A stretch of 58,270 nucleotides of DNA, taken from assembly GCF_002220365.1 (NCBI RefSeq), contig NZ_MTHB01000056.1, forward strand, positions 1-58,270, given 5' to 3'. Each line of letters opens with the position of its first letter. Position 1 is the first letter of the stretch. The DNA is from Caballeronia sordidicola. Its GTDB lineage: Bacteria; Pseudomonadota; Gammaproteobacteria; Burkholderiales; Burkholderiaceae. Below are positions 35,333 to 44,130 of the stretch, piece after piece. The notes beneath the pieces were generated by a model. It worked only from the letters and a program-made list of their open reading frames with translations, was not told the origin of the DNA and searched no databases. A program made the translations under genes and the position numbers.

Positions 35333-35671
35333 ATGAATCTCGTCCTTGAAAGAATTGCCGGCTCGGCTACATCGAAAAAATCTGCTGCGCAGGAAGCGCT
35401 CTCGGCGCCCTGCGTTTCCCGCGTCCATCTCTCCGCCGTCCTTCACAGCAGGCAGGATGAGGCGGCACGCGAGCGCATCAGGCGCCTGTTTCACTCGCCG
35501 CTGGGAATATATGTGAGCCAGGCATCGCGTGACCATGACGAGCTTCGGCTGGTCTTCGACGTGGCCATGGAAGACCTCGACTTCACGGTACGCACGCTGC
35601 GTCAAGTCCTGCCCGAAGCAGTGATTGAAGGCGTGCGTCCGCGTGTGTTTACGCACCGCCGCGAGCACTGA
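35333..35671 (+). CDS. Conserved small protein, DUF3022-like
   Basis: A 112-residue protein. The conserved-looking part is FHSPLGIYVSQASRDHDELR, then VFDVAMEDLDFTVRTLRQVL. It resembles Burkholderiaceae-restricted small proteins annotated DUF3022; this assignment is tentative. No signal peptide or membrane segment. AGGAG lies 14 nt upstream. It ends 24 nt before a convergent racemase gene. Confidence 0.6.
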   Translation: MNLVLERIAGSATSKKSAAQEALSAPCVSRVHLSAVLHSRQDEAARERIRRLFHSPLGIYVSQASRDHDELRLVFDVAMEDLDFTVRTLRQVLPEAVIEGVRPRVFTHRREH

Positions 35672-35695
35672 ACTACAACTTCATCGCCCGATCGC

Positions 35696-36403
35696 TCACG
35701 CTTGCGCCAACGAGAAATCGACGGCGGCGCGGGCGTGAAGCGTGGTGGTATCGAGCAACGGTACAGGGCTGTCGGCCTCGTTCACGAGCAGCATGATCTC
35801 GGTGCATCCCAGCACGATTGCTTCTGCGCCACGCGCAGCAAGTCCGTGAAGGACGTCGCGATACCGCTTGCGTGAATTGTCGTTGACGATCCCAAGACAC
35901 AACTCGCGATAGATGATGTCGTGAACGACCGCTTGCTCGGCAGGTTCCGGCAAGAGTGTCGAGATGCCATGCCGTTCTTGCAGGCGGTCGCGGAAAAAAC
36001 CTTCGCGCATCGAAAACGCAGTGCCGATAAAACCGACCTTGCGTATGCCCATCCTGTTCGCCTCGATCCCCGTCGGATCGACGATATGAAGAAACGGCAC
36101 CGACACCGCTGCGGCAATTTGCGGCGCAACGAGATGCATGGTGTTCGTGCAGAGCACGATGCAATGCGCGCCGCCCGCTTCAAGATGACGCGCGGCGTCG
36201 GCCAGCCGGATGCCCGCGATGTTCCACTGTCCGTCGCGTTGAAGCTGTTCGATCGGTGCGAAATTCACGCTGTGCAGCAGGACTTGCGCCGAGTTCAGGC
36301 CGCCAAGCCGCGCGCGCACATCCCGGTTGACCAACCGATAGTATTCAGTCGTCGATTCCCAACTCATCCCGCCGATCATGCCAATGGCTCGCATGTTGTT
36401 CAT
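35696..36403 (-). CDS. Aspartate/glutamate racemase family protein
   Basis: A 235-residue protein starting MNNMRAIGMIGGMSWESTTE. The two catalytic cysteines are in VLCTNTMHLV and VLGCTEIMLL, about 110 residues apart, as in YgeA-type amino-acid racemases. It would interconvert L- and D-amino acids (aspartate, glutamate or broad range). The start could be the ATG at 36403 or at 36394; neither has a strong ribosome site. A perfect inverted repeat about 100 nt upstream may control it. Confidence 0.9.
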   Translation of the reverse strand: MNNMRAIGMIGGMSWESTTEYYRLVNRDVRARLGGLNSAQVLLHSVNFAPIEQLQRDGQWNIAGIRLADAARHLEAGGAHCIVLCTNTMHLVAPQIAAAVSVPFLHIVDPTGIEANRMGIRKVGFIGTAFSMREGFFRDRLQERHGISTLLPEPAEQAVVHDIIYRELCLGIVNDNSRKRYRDVLHGLAARGAEAIVLGCTEIMLLVNEADSPVPLLDTTTLHARAAVDFSLAQA

Positions 36404-36496
36404 GGTGCCCGTCCTGCAAATCAGATTGGTCGAAGCGACATAGTGCAGCGAAGCGCGTTGGCCGGCTAGAGTAAAGTCTAGTTCTGTTGCGGTAAC

Positions 36497-36522
36497 ATTC
36501 TGTCGATCCACATAGACAGAAT
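36497..36522. promoter_or_regulatory. Perfect inverted repeat between racemase and antitoxin genes
   Basis: ATTCTGTC (36497-36504) and GACAGAAT (36515-36522) around a 10-nt spacer. It sits 94 nt upstream of the racemase start and 146 nt upstream of the doc antitoxin, so it might be an operator for either. Confidence 0.45.
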
Positions 36523-36667
36523 CGTCAAGGAGCCATTGCCCAAAACGACGTACCGGAGCCGCTCATCACCGTTATATTCATAGCGAAAGAAGCGCGTTAT
36601 TATGGTACACAGTGCGTATTGACAAAAGCTAAACCGTAGAGTCAAAAAGGCAGAAAGGCGATCGACG

Positions 36668-36826
36668 ATGAAAAATTATGGTGTAACGATTAAGGCCCGA
36701 ACCTCACCTCAGCGGCCTGTCGAGATGCAGTTAAAGGGTAGCGAGGGATCGCGGGTGGTAATGAGCGCTGCAAAGCGAGTTATCGCGACGCACGAGAAGG
36801 TAATCAAGGCTCTCGCGAATCGATGA
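36668..36826 (+). CDS. Antitoxin partner of a Doc-type toxin, 52 residues
   Basis: A short frame MKNYGVTIKARTSPQRPVEM that continues VVMSAAKRVIATHEKVIKAL and ends in ANR. Its stop overlaps the start of the doc pseudogene by 4 nt (ATGA), the typical coupling of a type II module. The pattern, basic with two predicted helices, fits the small antitoxins found with Doc proteins in Burkholderia. It remains intact although the toxin is broken. Family not confirmed. Confidence 0.7.
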   Translation: MKNYGVTIKARTSPQRPVEMQLKGSEGSRVVMSAAKRVIATHEKVIKALANR

Positions 36827-37187
36827 TAGACGCCCAGCAAGTCGTTGAGATTCACGACTTGATCTTGCGACAAGAGCCAGGACTTGCGGTCACGGAGTCG
36901 GCCCGCTCGAGGGCGCACTGGCACGCGTAGCTAGCCGCATGCTCTACGGGCAACTCTCGGACGTTTTCGATATTGCGGCAATGTACGCAGTGGCGCTCGC
37001 CAGAGGACACGTCTTTAACGATGCAAACTAGAGAACAGCGCTGGTTACCGCATTGACCTATCTGGCTTTGCAGGGCTACGACGTACCAAGGTCCGACGTG
37101 CTCGAGGACATCATAGTGGACGTTGCGGAAGGTACGTTGGACGAGAGCGGCCTCGCGAGCCTATTGTTCTCACTCGCCATCGAATAG
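36823..37187 (+). pseudogene. doc: Broken Fic/Doc-family toxin (death-on-curing)
   Basis: Starts MIDAQQVVEIHDLILRQEPG, then loses frame after VTESA (about 36895-36905) and stops at 36928-36930. In the next frame the protein continues LEGALARVASRMLYGQLSDV, then FDIAAMYAVALARGHVFNDAN, a stop codon (TAG at 37029-37031), RTALVTALTYLALQGYDVPR, and LEDIIVDVAEGTLDESGLAS, ending at 37187. The stop replaces the lysine of the HxFxDxNKR catalytic motif. One missing base plus one nonsense change make it non-functional. Confidence 0.85.
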
Positions 37188-37343
37188 CACCGGAAAACCG
37201 CACAAGTTTAAGCCGACGATGTGTCGCTTCCCCCAGAAATTCTATTTGCTCGTTTCATCATCCGTCGCAGTTCACGCGCCGCGACCGTCTGATCTTTCCT
37301 TAGCGCGACGAAACCCAAAAATCCGGGATACGGAGCGCTGGAA

Positions 37344-38138
37344 CTATTTCGACCGTGCAACGGCGCAGGTATGGTCCTGCAACTCCTCCGACGAAGCGAA
37401 GTCGCCCGTATCGCGTCGTACATGATCGTTGAGAAGAAAGAACGCCGGCTTGCCGTCGGGCGCCGTGGTACCCGCGAGCAGCAAGGTCTGGTCAGCCATG
37501 ATCTGGCCTTCCCTCGCCACATCGGGGGCCAGGAGTTTAAAGGGATCGATGGAGGCAAGGTCGGGGTCATCAATACGGCGAATGCGGTATGCATGCCCGC
37601 GCAGCAGAGTGGGGAATGCAGTCCATTCGGTGCCGATCTTCGGGCCTTGCTCACGTAGTGCGCGAACGACATCCGGGGCAAGACAATCAATATGGATGTG
37701 CAACTGGTTTTGCGTGCGCCCGCTGGTCGAGTTGATGGCGAGCGAGAGTTCGTCGCGGGGAAGGTCTTGCCCTAGCTTCGCTTCAACAAACCGCCGTGCT
37801 TCCCACGCCGCGCGCCAATAATTCGGCGACCCCGGTATCAGAAGATCAGCGCTCTCAATGCCGCCGACGCGAACCGTCGGAATCAACAAATACTGGGCAA
37901 CGCCGTTGATATCCTTGAGGACCGCGAAGCCGCCGGGCGAATCGACATCGACACATTTCTGCGGGACATCGGCGCCGCGCGCGGCGGGCTCACATGAGTT
38001 GTGAACGATCTGCCATAACGCGTCGGGGTTGCCCGCATACGCAATTGAGAAGAACAGCACAGCTACGGTGAGCGAGGCTAAGCGAACGAGGAGCCGGACA
38101 TTGCGCATGGGATAAGCGGTCGACACGAAAGCCTGCAT
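37344..38138 (-). CDS. cdh: CDP-diacylglycerol diphosphatase (Cdh)
   Basis: A 264-residue protein with an N-terminal hydrophobic export signal or anchor (VRLASLTVAVLFFSIAYAGN). The HIT-like active site is in TQNQLHIHIDCL; other blocks are LWQIVHNSCEP, VDSPGGFAVLKD and LLNDHVRRD. It hydrolyses CDP-diglyceride to phosphatidate and CMP at the inner membrane. The start at 38138 lacks a good ribosome site; the ATG at 38108 is an alternative. Isolated between the Doc pseudogene and a MocR regulator. Confidence 0.88.
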   Translation of the reverse strand: MQAFVSTAYPMRNVRLLVRLASLTVAVLFFSIAYAGNPDALWQIVHNSCEPAARGADVPQKCVDVDSPGGFAVLKDINGVAQYLLIPTVRVGGIESADLLIPGSPNYWRAAWEARRFVEAKLGQDLPRDELSLAINSTSGRTQNQLHIHIDCLAPDVVRALREQGPKIGTEWTAFPTLLRGHAYRIRRIDDPDLASIDPFKLLAPDVAREGQIMADQTLLLAGTTAPDGKPAFFLLNDHVRRDTGDFASSEELQDHTCAVARSK

Positions 38139-38178
38139 CCTAACAAGACTTCATGACGACCGCGCACAACTTGAACCC

Positions 38179-39570
38179 CTACATCACCGGCAAATGCAGA
38201 TGATGCGGATGTTCGACGGTATCGGCAATCAGCCTGAGCGCATCTTCACACTCGTCGAGATTCTTCGGGCCGCCAAGGCATACGCGAATGGCTTCGGGCG
38301 GATTGCCATCGGTCGCGAAAGCCGCCGCTGACACCGCGCCAATCCCTTGCGAGCGCAACTGCAATGCGAGTTCGGACGCATTCCATCCACACTCCGCCGG
38401 AATGGGCATCCAGAGATGGAAACCCGCCGGATCGGCGTCGAACTTCCAGTCAGACAACACGCGTGCAGCAACCTCCTGACGCGCCGCGGACTCTGCGCGA
38501 ATCGCATCGAGCATAAGGTCTGCTGTACCGTCGCTGACCCACTGCGTCGCCAGCAGCACGGTGAAGGGGCTCGCCATTACAGTCGTCGCACGCAACGCCC
38601 CGGCAAGATGCTGGGAGCGCCGTGCGGACGGTGCACGAATGTAAGCCACGCGCAGACCGGCGCCAAAACTCTTGGAGAACCCGGTGACGTAGTAAGTCAG
38701 ATCGGGGGCCAACGTAGCCAGCGCATCGGGCGCCTGGACCGGCAACATGCCATAGGCATCGTCTTCGATAATCGGCACGCTGTACCTTAGCGCGACATCG
38801 GCAAGCGCCTCGCGCCGCTTCGACGACAGTGTCACCGTGCTCGGATTCTGGATCGTAGGATTGCAATAGAATGCGCTGGGCTTATCACTCTTGCATAGCG
38901 CCTCGAACGCATGGGCCAGCGGGCCGTCGTCATCGCGTGCCAGCGCCTGCAACCGCACACCCAGTTGCGCCGCAATCGCCTTGATGCCCGGGTAAGCCAG
39001 CGTATCGAGGCAAATGGTGCCGCCCGGCCGCGCAAGCTGCGAAACTAGCGCCACCAGCGCGCTATGAATGCCAGGACAGACCAGGACCTTGTCTTCATCG
39101 CAATCGTCGAAACGACGCTTCAGCCACTTCGTGCCGGCGGCACGATCGTCAGCAGTGCCACCGAAATCCTGATACCGCAGCAGCCGATACGGGTCCGTTG
39201 CCGAAAACAACCGCGCTGCTGATTCGCGCAAGCGCGCGGCGAGTTCCGCCGGCTCGGGCGGCATGTTCATGGTCATCTCGACACTGCTGCCGCCGGACAG
39301 CGGCAGCGTCGCAGTCCGGCCGCGTACGAACGTACCGCTGCCCGCACGCGAGTCGAGTAGCCCTCTTTTGCGCGCCTCAGCGTAGGCGCGCGCCACGGTC
39401 GTGTAGTTGAGTTGCAGTTCGTCGGCCAAGTCACGCAGGCCCGGCAGTCGATCGCGCGGCCGCAAACGCCCGCTCGCCAGATCTTCTTCAATTAACTCGG
39501 GAATCAGCAAATAAGCCGGCTTGCGGCTTTCTGTCAATTTTCTGATCCAGTGATGAGTAAGACTGGCCAT
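38179..39570 (-). CDS. MocR family regulator (GntR-type HTH fused to aminotransferase-like domain)
   Basis: A 463-residue protein. Residues 1-85 form a winged helix (GRLRPRDRLPGLRDLADELQ, LNYTTVARAYAEARKRGLL). Residues 100-460 are a fold-type I aminotransferase domain, with the PLP lysine at K300 in YYVTGFSKSFGAGLR and the aspartate in PIIEDDAYGM. MocR proteins regulate divergent genes in response to a PLP-linked amino compound. It faces the Nit1C cluster across a 416-nt region with GATCG repeats, so it is the prime candidate regulator of that cluster or of itself. Confidence 0.92.
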   Translation of the reverse strand: MASLTHHWIRKLTESRKPAYLLIPELIEEDLASGRLRPRDRLPGLRDLADELQLNYTTVARAYAEARKRGLLDSRAGSGTFVRGRTATLPLSGGSSVEMTMNMPPEPAELAARLRESAARLFSATDPYRLLRYQDFGGTADDRAAGTKWLKRRFDDCDEDKVLVCPGIHSALVALVSQLARPGGTICLDTLAYPGIKAIAAQLGVRLQALARDDDGPLAHAFEALCKSDKPSAFYCNPTIQNPSTVTLSSKRREALADVALRYSVPIIEDDAYGMLPVQAPDALATLAPDLTYYVTGFSKSFGAGLRVAYIRAPSARRSQHLAGALRATTVMASPFTVLLATQWVSDGTADLMLDAIRAESAARQEVAARVLSDWKFDADPAGFHLWMPIPAECGWNASELALQLRSQGIGAVSAAAFATDGNPPEAIRVCLGGPKNLDECEDALRLIADTVEHPHHLHLPVM

Positions 39571-39986
39571 GAAACGCTCTCGGATAAATACAGTTAAAAA
39601 AACGATAGCACGACGGCGATCGAAAAAAATAAATTGATCGCATTCAATGATCGTATGGAGAATCCAATGATTCAGGGGTCAATGCACATATCCGGTGTTT
39701 ATTGCACCAGACCAGCGCGACCGCACCCCTGTAATCACGCCACACTGGTGCAGCCCCTTTGCCCCGTCAGCCAATAAACCAAGCCCTGAAAGGCTTTTCG
39801 GGATCGGCACTAAAAATATTTCACTGCTCCGCGCGCACTGATCGTTTGAATGATCGGCTATTGATCGCATTAACGCGCTCATTGAATGGCACGCCCGTTG
39901 CATTAACAGCTTCGTATTCCGCGGTTCGGCGCCGGGTTATAAACGCCAGCGCCGCTGATTGAATTGGTTATCTACTGGAGATTAGA
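39571..39986. promoter_or_regulatory. Divergent control region of mocR and the nit cluster
   Basis: A 416-nt AT-richer intergenic region. GATCG occurs at 39618, 39636, 39649, 39802, 39840, 39852 and 39863, in two groups with 11- to 13-nt spacing, one group near mocR and the other just upstream of the sigma-54 promoter. An inverted repeat TGCACCAG (39703-39710) / CTGGTGCA (39745-39752) lies in the middle. These are candidate binding sites for the MocR protein and for a sigma-54 activator or a bending protein. Confidence 0.6.
39887..39902 (+). promoter_or_regulatory. Sigma-54 (RpoN) promoter of the nit cluster
   Basis: TGGCACGCCCGTTGCA: GG at 39888-39889 and GC at 39900-39901 are exactly 10 nt apart, as required for the -24/-12 elements, and the flanking bases match consensus. 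The predicted start of transcription near 39913 lies 74 nt upstream of the first gene. It fits the known tie of this gene cluster to nitrogen starvation. Confidence 0.8.
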
Positions 39987-40469
39987 ATGCCTGCCGTCAA
40001 TATTCCGATGCACAAGAAAGGCGATTACCTTGTCGATTATGAAGAGAAGGTATTTGAAGACGTCAAAGCCGCTCCTGGCGAGAAGGCGCTGGTGACATTC
40101 CACACGGTCGCATTCGAGGGTTCCATCGGCTTCGTCAACTTGCTGCAAGCCACCCGGTTGCTGCGCAAGGGCTTTGAAACCTCGGTGCTGCTGTATGGGC
40201 CGGGCGTGACGCTAGGACTTCAACGCGGCTTCCCGACGCTCGGCGACGAGGCGTTTCCCGGCCATCTGAACTTCAACAAGCAGATTCAGAAGTTCATGGA
40301 AGAAGGCGGCAAGGTCTACGCGTGCCGCTTTGCGCTGCAAGCGCTGTATGGGCAGGGAGAGGCGTCTCTGATCGAAGGCATCAAGCCAATCAGCCCGCTT
40401 GACGTGCTCGACATCCAGTTGCTGCATCGCAAGGACGGCGCCCTGATCATCAACACCTGGACTGTCTGA
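39987..40469 (+). CDS. nitB: MSMEG_0572/Sll0783 family nitrogen starvation response protein (NitB)
   Basis: A 160-residue protein beginning [20 protein letters not shown]. The family marker is the first gene of the Nit1C cluster found in cyanobacteria, mycobacteria and proteobacteria. Its role is unknown; the fold resembles DsrE-like proteins ([40 protein letters not shown]). GGAGA lies 7 nt upstream. It is directly downstream of the sigma-54 promoter. Confidence 0.9.
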   Translation: MPAVNIPMHKKGDYLVDYEEKVFEDVKAAPGEKALVTFHTVAFEGSIGFVNLLQATRLLRKGFETSVLLYGPGVTLGLQRGFPTLGDEAFPGHLNFNKQIQKFMEEGGKVYACRFALQALYGQGEASLIEGIKPISPLDVLDIQLLHRKDGALIINTWTV

Positions 40470-40506
40470 CGCTGCGCCTGAAGCCTCTCATCAACACGGA
40501 ACGACC

Positions 40507-41520
40507 ATGCCTGACAAGAGAATCGTCCGCGCCGCCGCGGTCCAGATAGCACCGGACCTCGAACGGCCCGGTGGCACGCTCGAGAAGGTCCTCGAAACGA
40601 TCGACGACGCCGCACGCCAGGGCGTGCAGCTCATCGTCTTCCCCGAGACCTTCCTGCCCTACTATCCGTACTTTTCGTTCGTGCGGGCGCCGGTGGCATC
40701 GGGTGCCGAACACATGCGGCTTTATGACGAAGCCGTGGTCGTGCCCGGGCCGGTGACGCACGCGGTAGCGCAGCGGGCGCGGCGGCATGGCATGGTCGTC
40801 GTGCTCGGTGTGAACGAGCGCGATCACGGCAGCTTATACAACGCACAACTGATCTTCGATACCGACGGCGAACTGCTGCTCAAGCGCCGCAAGATCACGC
40901 CGACGTTTCACGAACGGATGATCTGGGGCATGGGCGACGCGGCCGGCCTGAAGGTTGCGGAGACACGCATCGGCCGGGTGGGCGCGCTCGCGTGCTGGGA
41001 ACACTACAACCCGCTCGCGCGTTACGCGCTGATGACCCAGCACGAAGAGATTCATTGCAGCCAGTTTCCCGGCTCGCTTGTCGGGCCCATTTTCGGCGAA
41101 CAGATCGAAGTGACCATCCGGCATCACGCACTGGAGTCCGGCTGCTTCGTGATTAATTCCACGGGCTGGTTGACCGAGCCGCAGATCGAGTCGATCACAA
41201 AAGATCCCGGCCTGCAGAAGGCGCTTCGCGGTGGCTGCAACACGGCGATCATCTCGCCCGAAGGCCAGCATCTCGCCCCGCCGTTGCGCGAGGGCGAAGG
41301 GTTGGTGATCGCGGACCTGGACATGTCGCTGATCACCAAACGCAAACGCATGATGGATTCTGTCGGGCACTACGCGCGGCCCGAACTACTGAGCCTCGCC
41401 ATCAACGACCGGCCGGCGCTCACGTCGGCACCCATGAACAGCTTCTCACCTTCAACCGGGGGATTGCACCTTGAACGCGAACGAGACCTTGTCGGCCGTG
41501 AGCCGGCAATTGATGACTGA
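40507..41520 (+). CDS. nitC: Nit6803-type nitrilase (NitC)
   Basis: A 337-residue nitrilase. The catalytic triad is E47 ([10 protein letters not shown]), K129 (RRKITPT) and C163 ([10 protein letters not shown]), with the structural glutamate in TFHERMIWG. Nitrilases of this branch hydrolyse nitriles to acids and ammonia; the Nit1C enzyme of Pseudomonas fluorescens NCIMB 11764 is linked to growth on cyanide. The real substrate here may be an endogenous nitrile or cyanide. It lies 37 nt after nitB; its end overlaps the radical SAM gene. Confidence 0.95.
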   Translation: MPDKRIVRAAAVQIAPDLERPGGTLEKVLETIDDAARQGVQLIVFPETFLPYYPYFSFVRAPVASGAEHMRLYDEAVVVPGPVTHAVAQRARRHGMVVVLGVNERDHGSLYNAQLIFDTDGELLLKRRKITPTFHERMIWGMGDAAGLKVAETRIGRVGALACWEHYNPLARYALMTQHEEIHCSQFPGSLVGPIFGEQIEVTIRHHALESGCFVINSTGWLTEPQIESITKDPGLQKALRGGCNTAIISPEGQHLAPPLREGEGLVIADLDMSLITKRKRMMDSVGHYARPELLSLAINDRPALTSAPMNSFSPSTGGLHLERERDLVGREPAIDD

Positions 41521-42589
41521 ACTGCAATCGGCGGGCTTGCGTCTCGCCGATCCGGGCGCGGGTCTCGGCGTGGCGAGCCGCCGAGGCGGTGCGGGTCCGT
41601 CCGACCACAAGGCGGTCACCATCGACGGCGTGACCATCATGGTGCCCGTGCATACGAACACCGCATGGCACTCGCCGTTCATGGCATCCGCACCCGACGC
41701 CCACGGCAGCAGTGCATTGCTCCGCGGTTCGATCCCGATCGCGAACATCAGCTTCCCGAAGTCGCCGCGTTTCTATGCCATGCAGACTTTCGATGGCGTG
41801 CCCTACTCGCACATCGCGACCCTGCATGGGTCGGACGTGCTTGCCACGACCGTGCTGCAAACCTGCATCCGGTATGAAAGCCGCAAGAAGACCTGCAAGT
41901 TCTGCGCAATCGGGCAATCGCTTGCGGCGGGCAGGACGATCGCCCGTAAGACACCCGAGCAATTGGCAGAGGTCGCCCGCGCAGCCGTTTTGCTCGATGG
42001 CGTCAAGCATATGGTCCTGACCACCGGCACCCCGCCGACCAAGGATCGCGGCGCCCAGATCCTGTGCGAAAGCGCGTTCGCGATCAAGGCCGCAGTCGAC
42101 CTGCCGATCCAGGCGCAATGCGAACCGCCCGATGACGACAAATGGTTCGAGCGCATGCGCGCAAGCGGCATTGATACGCTCGGCATGCATCTTGAAGTGG
42201 TCACGCCTGCGCTGCGTGAACAGATCATGCCGGGCAAGGCGAGCGTGCCTATCTCGCGTTACATGGAAGCCTTCAGGGCGGCCGTGGCGGTGTTCGGCCG
42301 GGGTCAGGTGAGCACCTACATCCTCGCCGGTCTCGGTGACACGGCAGAAGCCATTCTCTCGATCTCGCGCGAGCTGGTGGATCTGGGTGTGTATCCGTTC
42401 GTGGTTCCATTCGTGCCGATCAGCGGCACGCCGCTCGAGGATCATCCGGCGCCCTCGCCCGAGTTCATGAAGTCGGTCTTGCAGCCGCTTGGCGCGATGG
42501 TGTCGGCAGGCGGCATGCGCTCCGCCGATATCAAGGCGGGCTGCGGCAAATGCGGCGCGTGTTCGTCGTTGTCATCCTACGAGGTCTGA
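41471..42589 (+). CDS. nitD: MSMEG_0568 family radical SAM protein (NitD)
   Basis: A 372-residue protein, if TTG at 41471 is the start (GGGGGA 7 nt upstream); ATG at 41513, inside the nitC stop region, is the alternative and gives 358 residues. Three cysteines C132, C142 and C145 ([20 protein letters not shown]) are the probable FeS cluster ligands, in Cx9CxxC spacing instead of the classical Cx3CxxC. The C-terminus has a second cysteine group, [12 protein letters not shown]. The reaction is not known. It overlaps nitC by up to 50 nt. Confidence 0.9.
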   Translation: MNANETLSAVSRQLMTELQSAGLRLADPGAGLGVASRRGGAGPSDHKAVTIDGVTIMVPVHTNTAWHSPFMASAPDAHGSSALLRGSIPIANISFPKSPRFYAMQTFDGVPYSHIATLHGSDVLATTVLQTCIRYESRKKTCKFCAIGQSLAAGRTIARKTPEQLAEVARAAVLLDGVKHMVLTTGTPPTKDRGAQILCESAFAIKAAVDLPIQAQCEPPDDDKWFERMRASGIDTLGMHLEVVTPALREQIMPGKASVPISRYMEAFRAAVAVFGRGQVSTYILAGLGDTAEAILSISRELVDLGVYPFVVPFVPISGTPLEDHPAPSPEFMKSVLQPLGAMVSAGGMRSADIKAGCGKCGACSSLSSYEV

Positions 42590-42591
42590 TC

Positions 42592-43152
42592 ATGCTCGCC
42601 GATACCGAAGATCTCGCGCGGCTCTACACCCCCGCCAGCTACACGATCAAGTGGACCACGCTGCCCTGGGAAGCGAACGAAGCGTACAAGCTGCGGCGGG
42701 CGGTGTTCTGCATCGAGCAGGGGATTTTTATCGGCGATGACCGCGATGAAATCGACGAGCGCGCGCAACTGCTCGTGGCGGTAAGCTGTATTGGCGGGAT
42801 GCCTGAACAGGTGGTCGGTACGGTGCGGATTCACGAGGACGAACCCGGTGTATGGACCGGCTCGCGGCTCGCAGTGCATGCCGCGTTCCGGCGGCACGGC
42901 AAGATTGGCGCAACACTGATCAAGCTGGCAGTGAGCAGTGCGCATGCGCTTGGCTGCACGACCTTCCTCGCGCACGTGCAAAGCCAAAACGCCGCGCTGT
43001 TTCATGCGCTGCACTGGACTACGCTTTCTGAAGAACTCATGCATGGCCGGCCGCATCATCTGATGCAGGCAGACCTCGCGTTCTATCCACCTTGTGTGAC
43101 ACCGCAGAGCGGTTTCATGACGCAGTATTCACCCGCGCGGAGCATGGCATGA
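42592..43152 (+). CDS. nitE: MSMEG_0567/Sll0786 family GNAT acyltransferase (NitE)
   Basis: A 186-residue GNAT-fold protein: AYKLRRAVFCIEQGIFIGDD, VVGTVRIHEDEPGVWTGSRL and FRRHGKIGATLIKLAVSSAH with an acyl-CoA pyrophosphate loop. In mycobacteria the GNAT and the AIR-synthase-like parts are fused in one protein; here they are two genes that overlap by ATGA. The ATG at 42592 comes two nt after the nitD stop. Acyl donor and acceptor are unknown. Confidence 0.9.
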   Translation: MLADTEDLARLYTPASYTIKWTTLPWEANEAYKLRRAVFCIEQGIFIGDDRDEIDERAQLLVAVSCIGGMPEQVVGTVRIHEDEPGVWTGSRLAVHAAFRRHGKIGATLIKLAVSSAHALGCTTFLAHVQSQNAALFHALHWTTLSEELMHGRPHHLMQADLAFYPPCVTPQSGFMTQYSPARSMA

Positions 43153-44120
43153 CGGTAGCGGACCTCGTCGCCGCGCTAAGGGAGACGCGCGGCTTTCGCC
43201 ACAAGACCGATATTGCGGGCGTGATGTCGTCGCTAACCCGGTACACGCCGCGTGGCGCTTATGACGACTCGCAAGCGGTCGCCGTGGGCGACGACTGCGC
43301 AGCCATTGCCGACGGAGACTCTCACCTGCTGTTCGCTATCGAAGGTTTGGTCAGCGACTTCGTGCGTGACATGCCGTGGTTCGCTGGCTACAGCAGCGTG
43401 ATGGTCAATGTAAGCGACATCTACGCGATGGGCGGCCGCCCGATCGCAGTCGTCGACGCACTCTGGAGCGACGGCTTGGGCGCGGCTGAAGACGTGCTCG
43501 CGGGCATGGCGGCGGCATCGTCCGTGTACGGCGTGCCGATCGTCGGCGGCCATAGCAATACGCGCAGCGATCAGGCCCAACTTGCAGTGGCAATTCTTGG
43601 GCGCGCGAACAAGCTGCTGTCCAGTTTCAACGCCCGTCCCGGTGACCGCCTGATGATGGCGGTCGATCTGCGCGGTATGTTCGAAGATCCATATCCGTTC
43701 TGGAACGCATCGGTTGGCGCACCCGCCGCACGCCTGCGAGCCGACCTTGAATTGCTGCCCATGCTGGCCGAAAGCGGTCTCTGCGACGCCGCCAAGGACA
43801 TCAGCATGGCTGGCGCACTCGGCACTGCGCTGATGCTGCTTGAATGCTCAGGCGCAGGCGCCAGCATCGATCTCGCGCGCGTGCCGTCGCCGCCCGGACA
43901 CGATCGCCTGCGTTGGTTAAGCGCGTTCCCCAGCTTTGGCTTCGTAATGTCCGTACGCGAAGAACATACAGATCAGATAGAGCAGTTGTTCATTGAACGC
44001 GAGCTGGCATGTGCGGTGATCGGTACGGTGGATGCCTCGCGCAAAGTGCTACTGCACGAAGGCGGCGAATCGGCCGAGCTTTGGAACTTCAACGATGACG
44101 CGTTCATCGTCGGAAGGTGA
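43149..44120 (+). CDS. nitF: Sll0787 family AIR synthase-like protein (NitF)
   Basis: A 323-residue PurM/SelD-like ATP-dependent enzyme: VGDDCAAIADGDSHLLFAIE (substrate loop), GYSSVMVNVSDIYAMGGRPI, then GVPIVGGHSNTRSDQ and DISMAGALGTALMLLE. The family forms amidine or selenophosphate-like phosphorylated intermediates. Start at 43149 overlaps the nitE stop. The product may act on a substrate made by the radical SAM protein. Confidence 0.9.
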   Translation: MTVADLVAALRETRGFRHKTDIAGVMSSLTRYTPRGAYDDSQAVAVGDDCAAIADGDSHLLFAIEGLVSDFVRDMPWFAGYSSVMVNVSDIYAMGGRPIAVVDALWSDGLGAAEDVLAGMAAASSVYGVPIVGGHSNTRSDQAQLAVAILGRANKLLSSFNARPGDRLMMAVDLRGMFEDPYPFWNASVGAPAARLRADLELLPMLAESGLCDAAKDISMAGALGTALMLLECSGAGASIDLARVPSPPGHDRLRWLSAFPSFGFVMSVREEHTDQIEQLFIERELACAVIGTVDASRKVLLHEGGESAELWNFNDDAFIVGR

Positions 44121-44130
44121 GGAGCCTGAC

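Noticed and set aside
37188..37343. Possible extra gene between the Doc remnant and cdh
   Set aside because: Frames here are short, without ribosome site or recognisable protein; the plus-strand frame crossing 37123-37425 overlaps both the Doc remnant and cdh.
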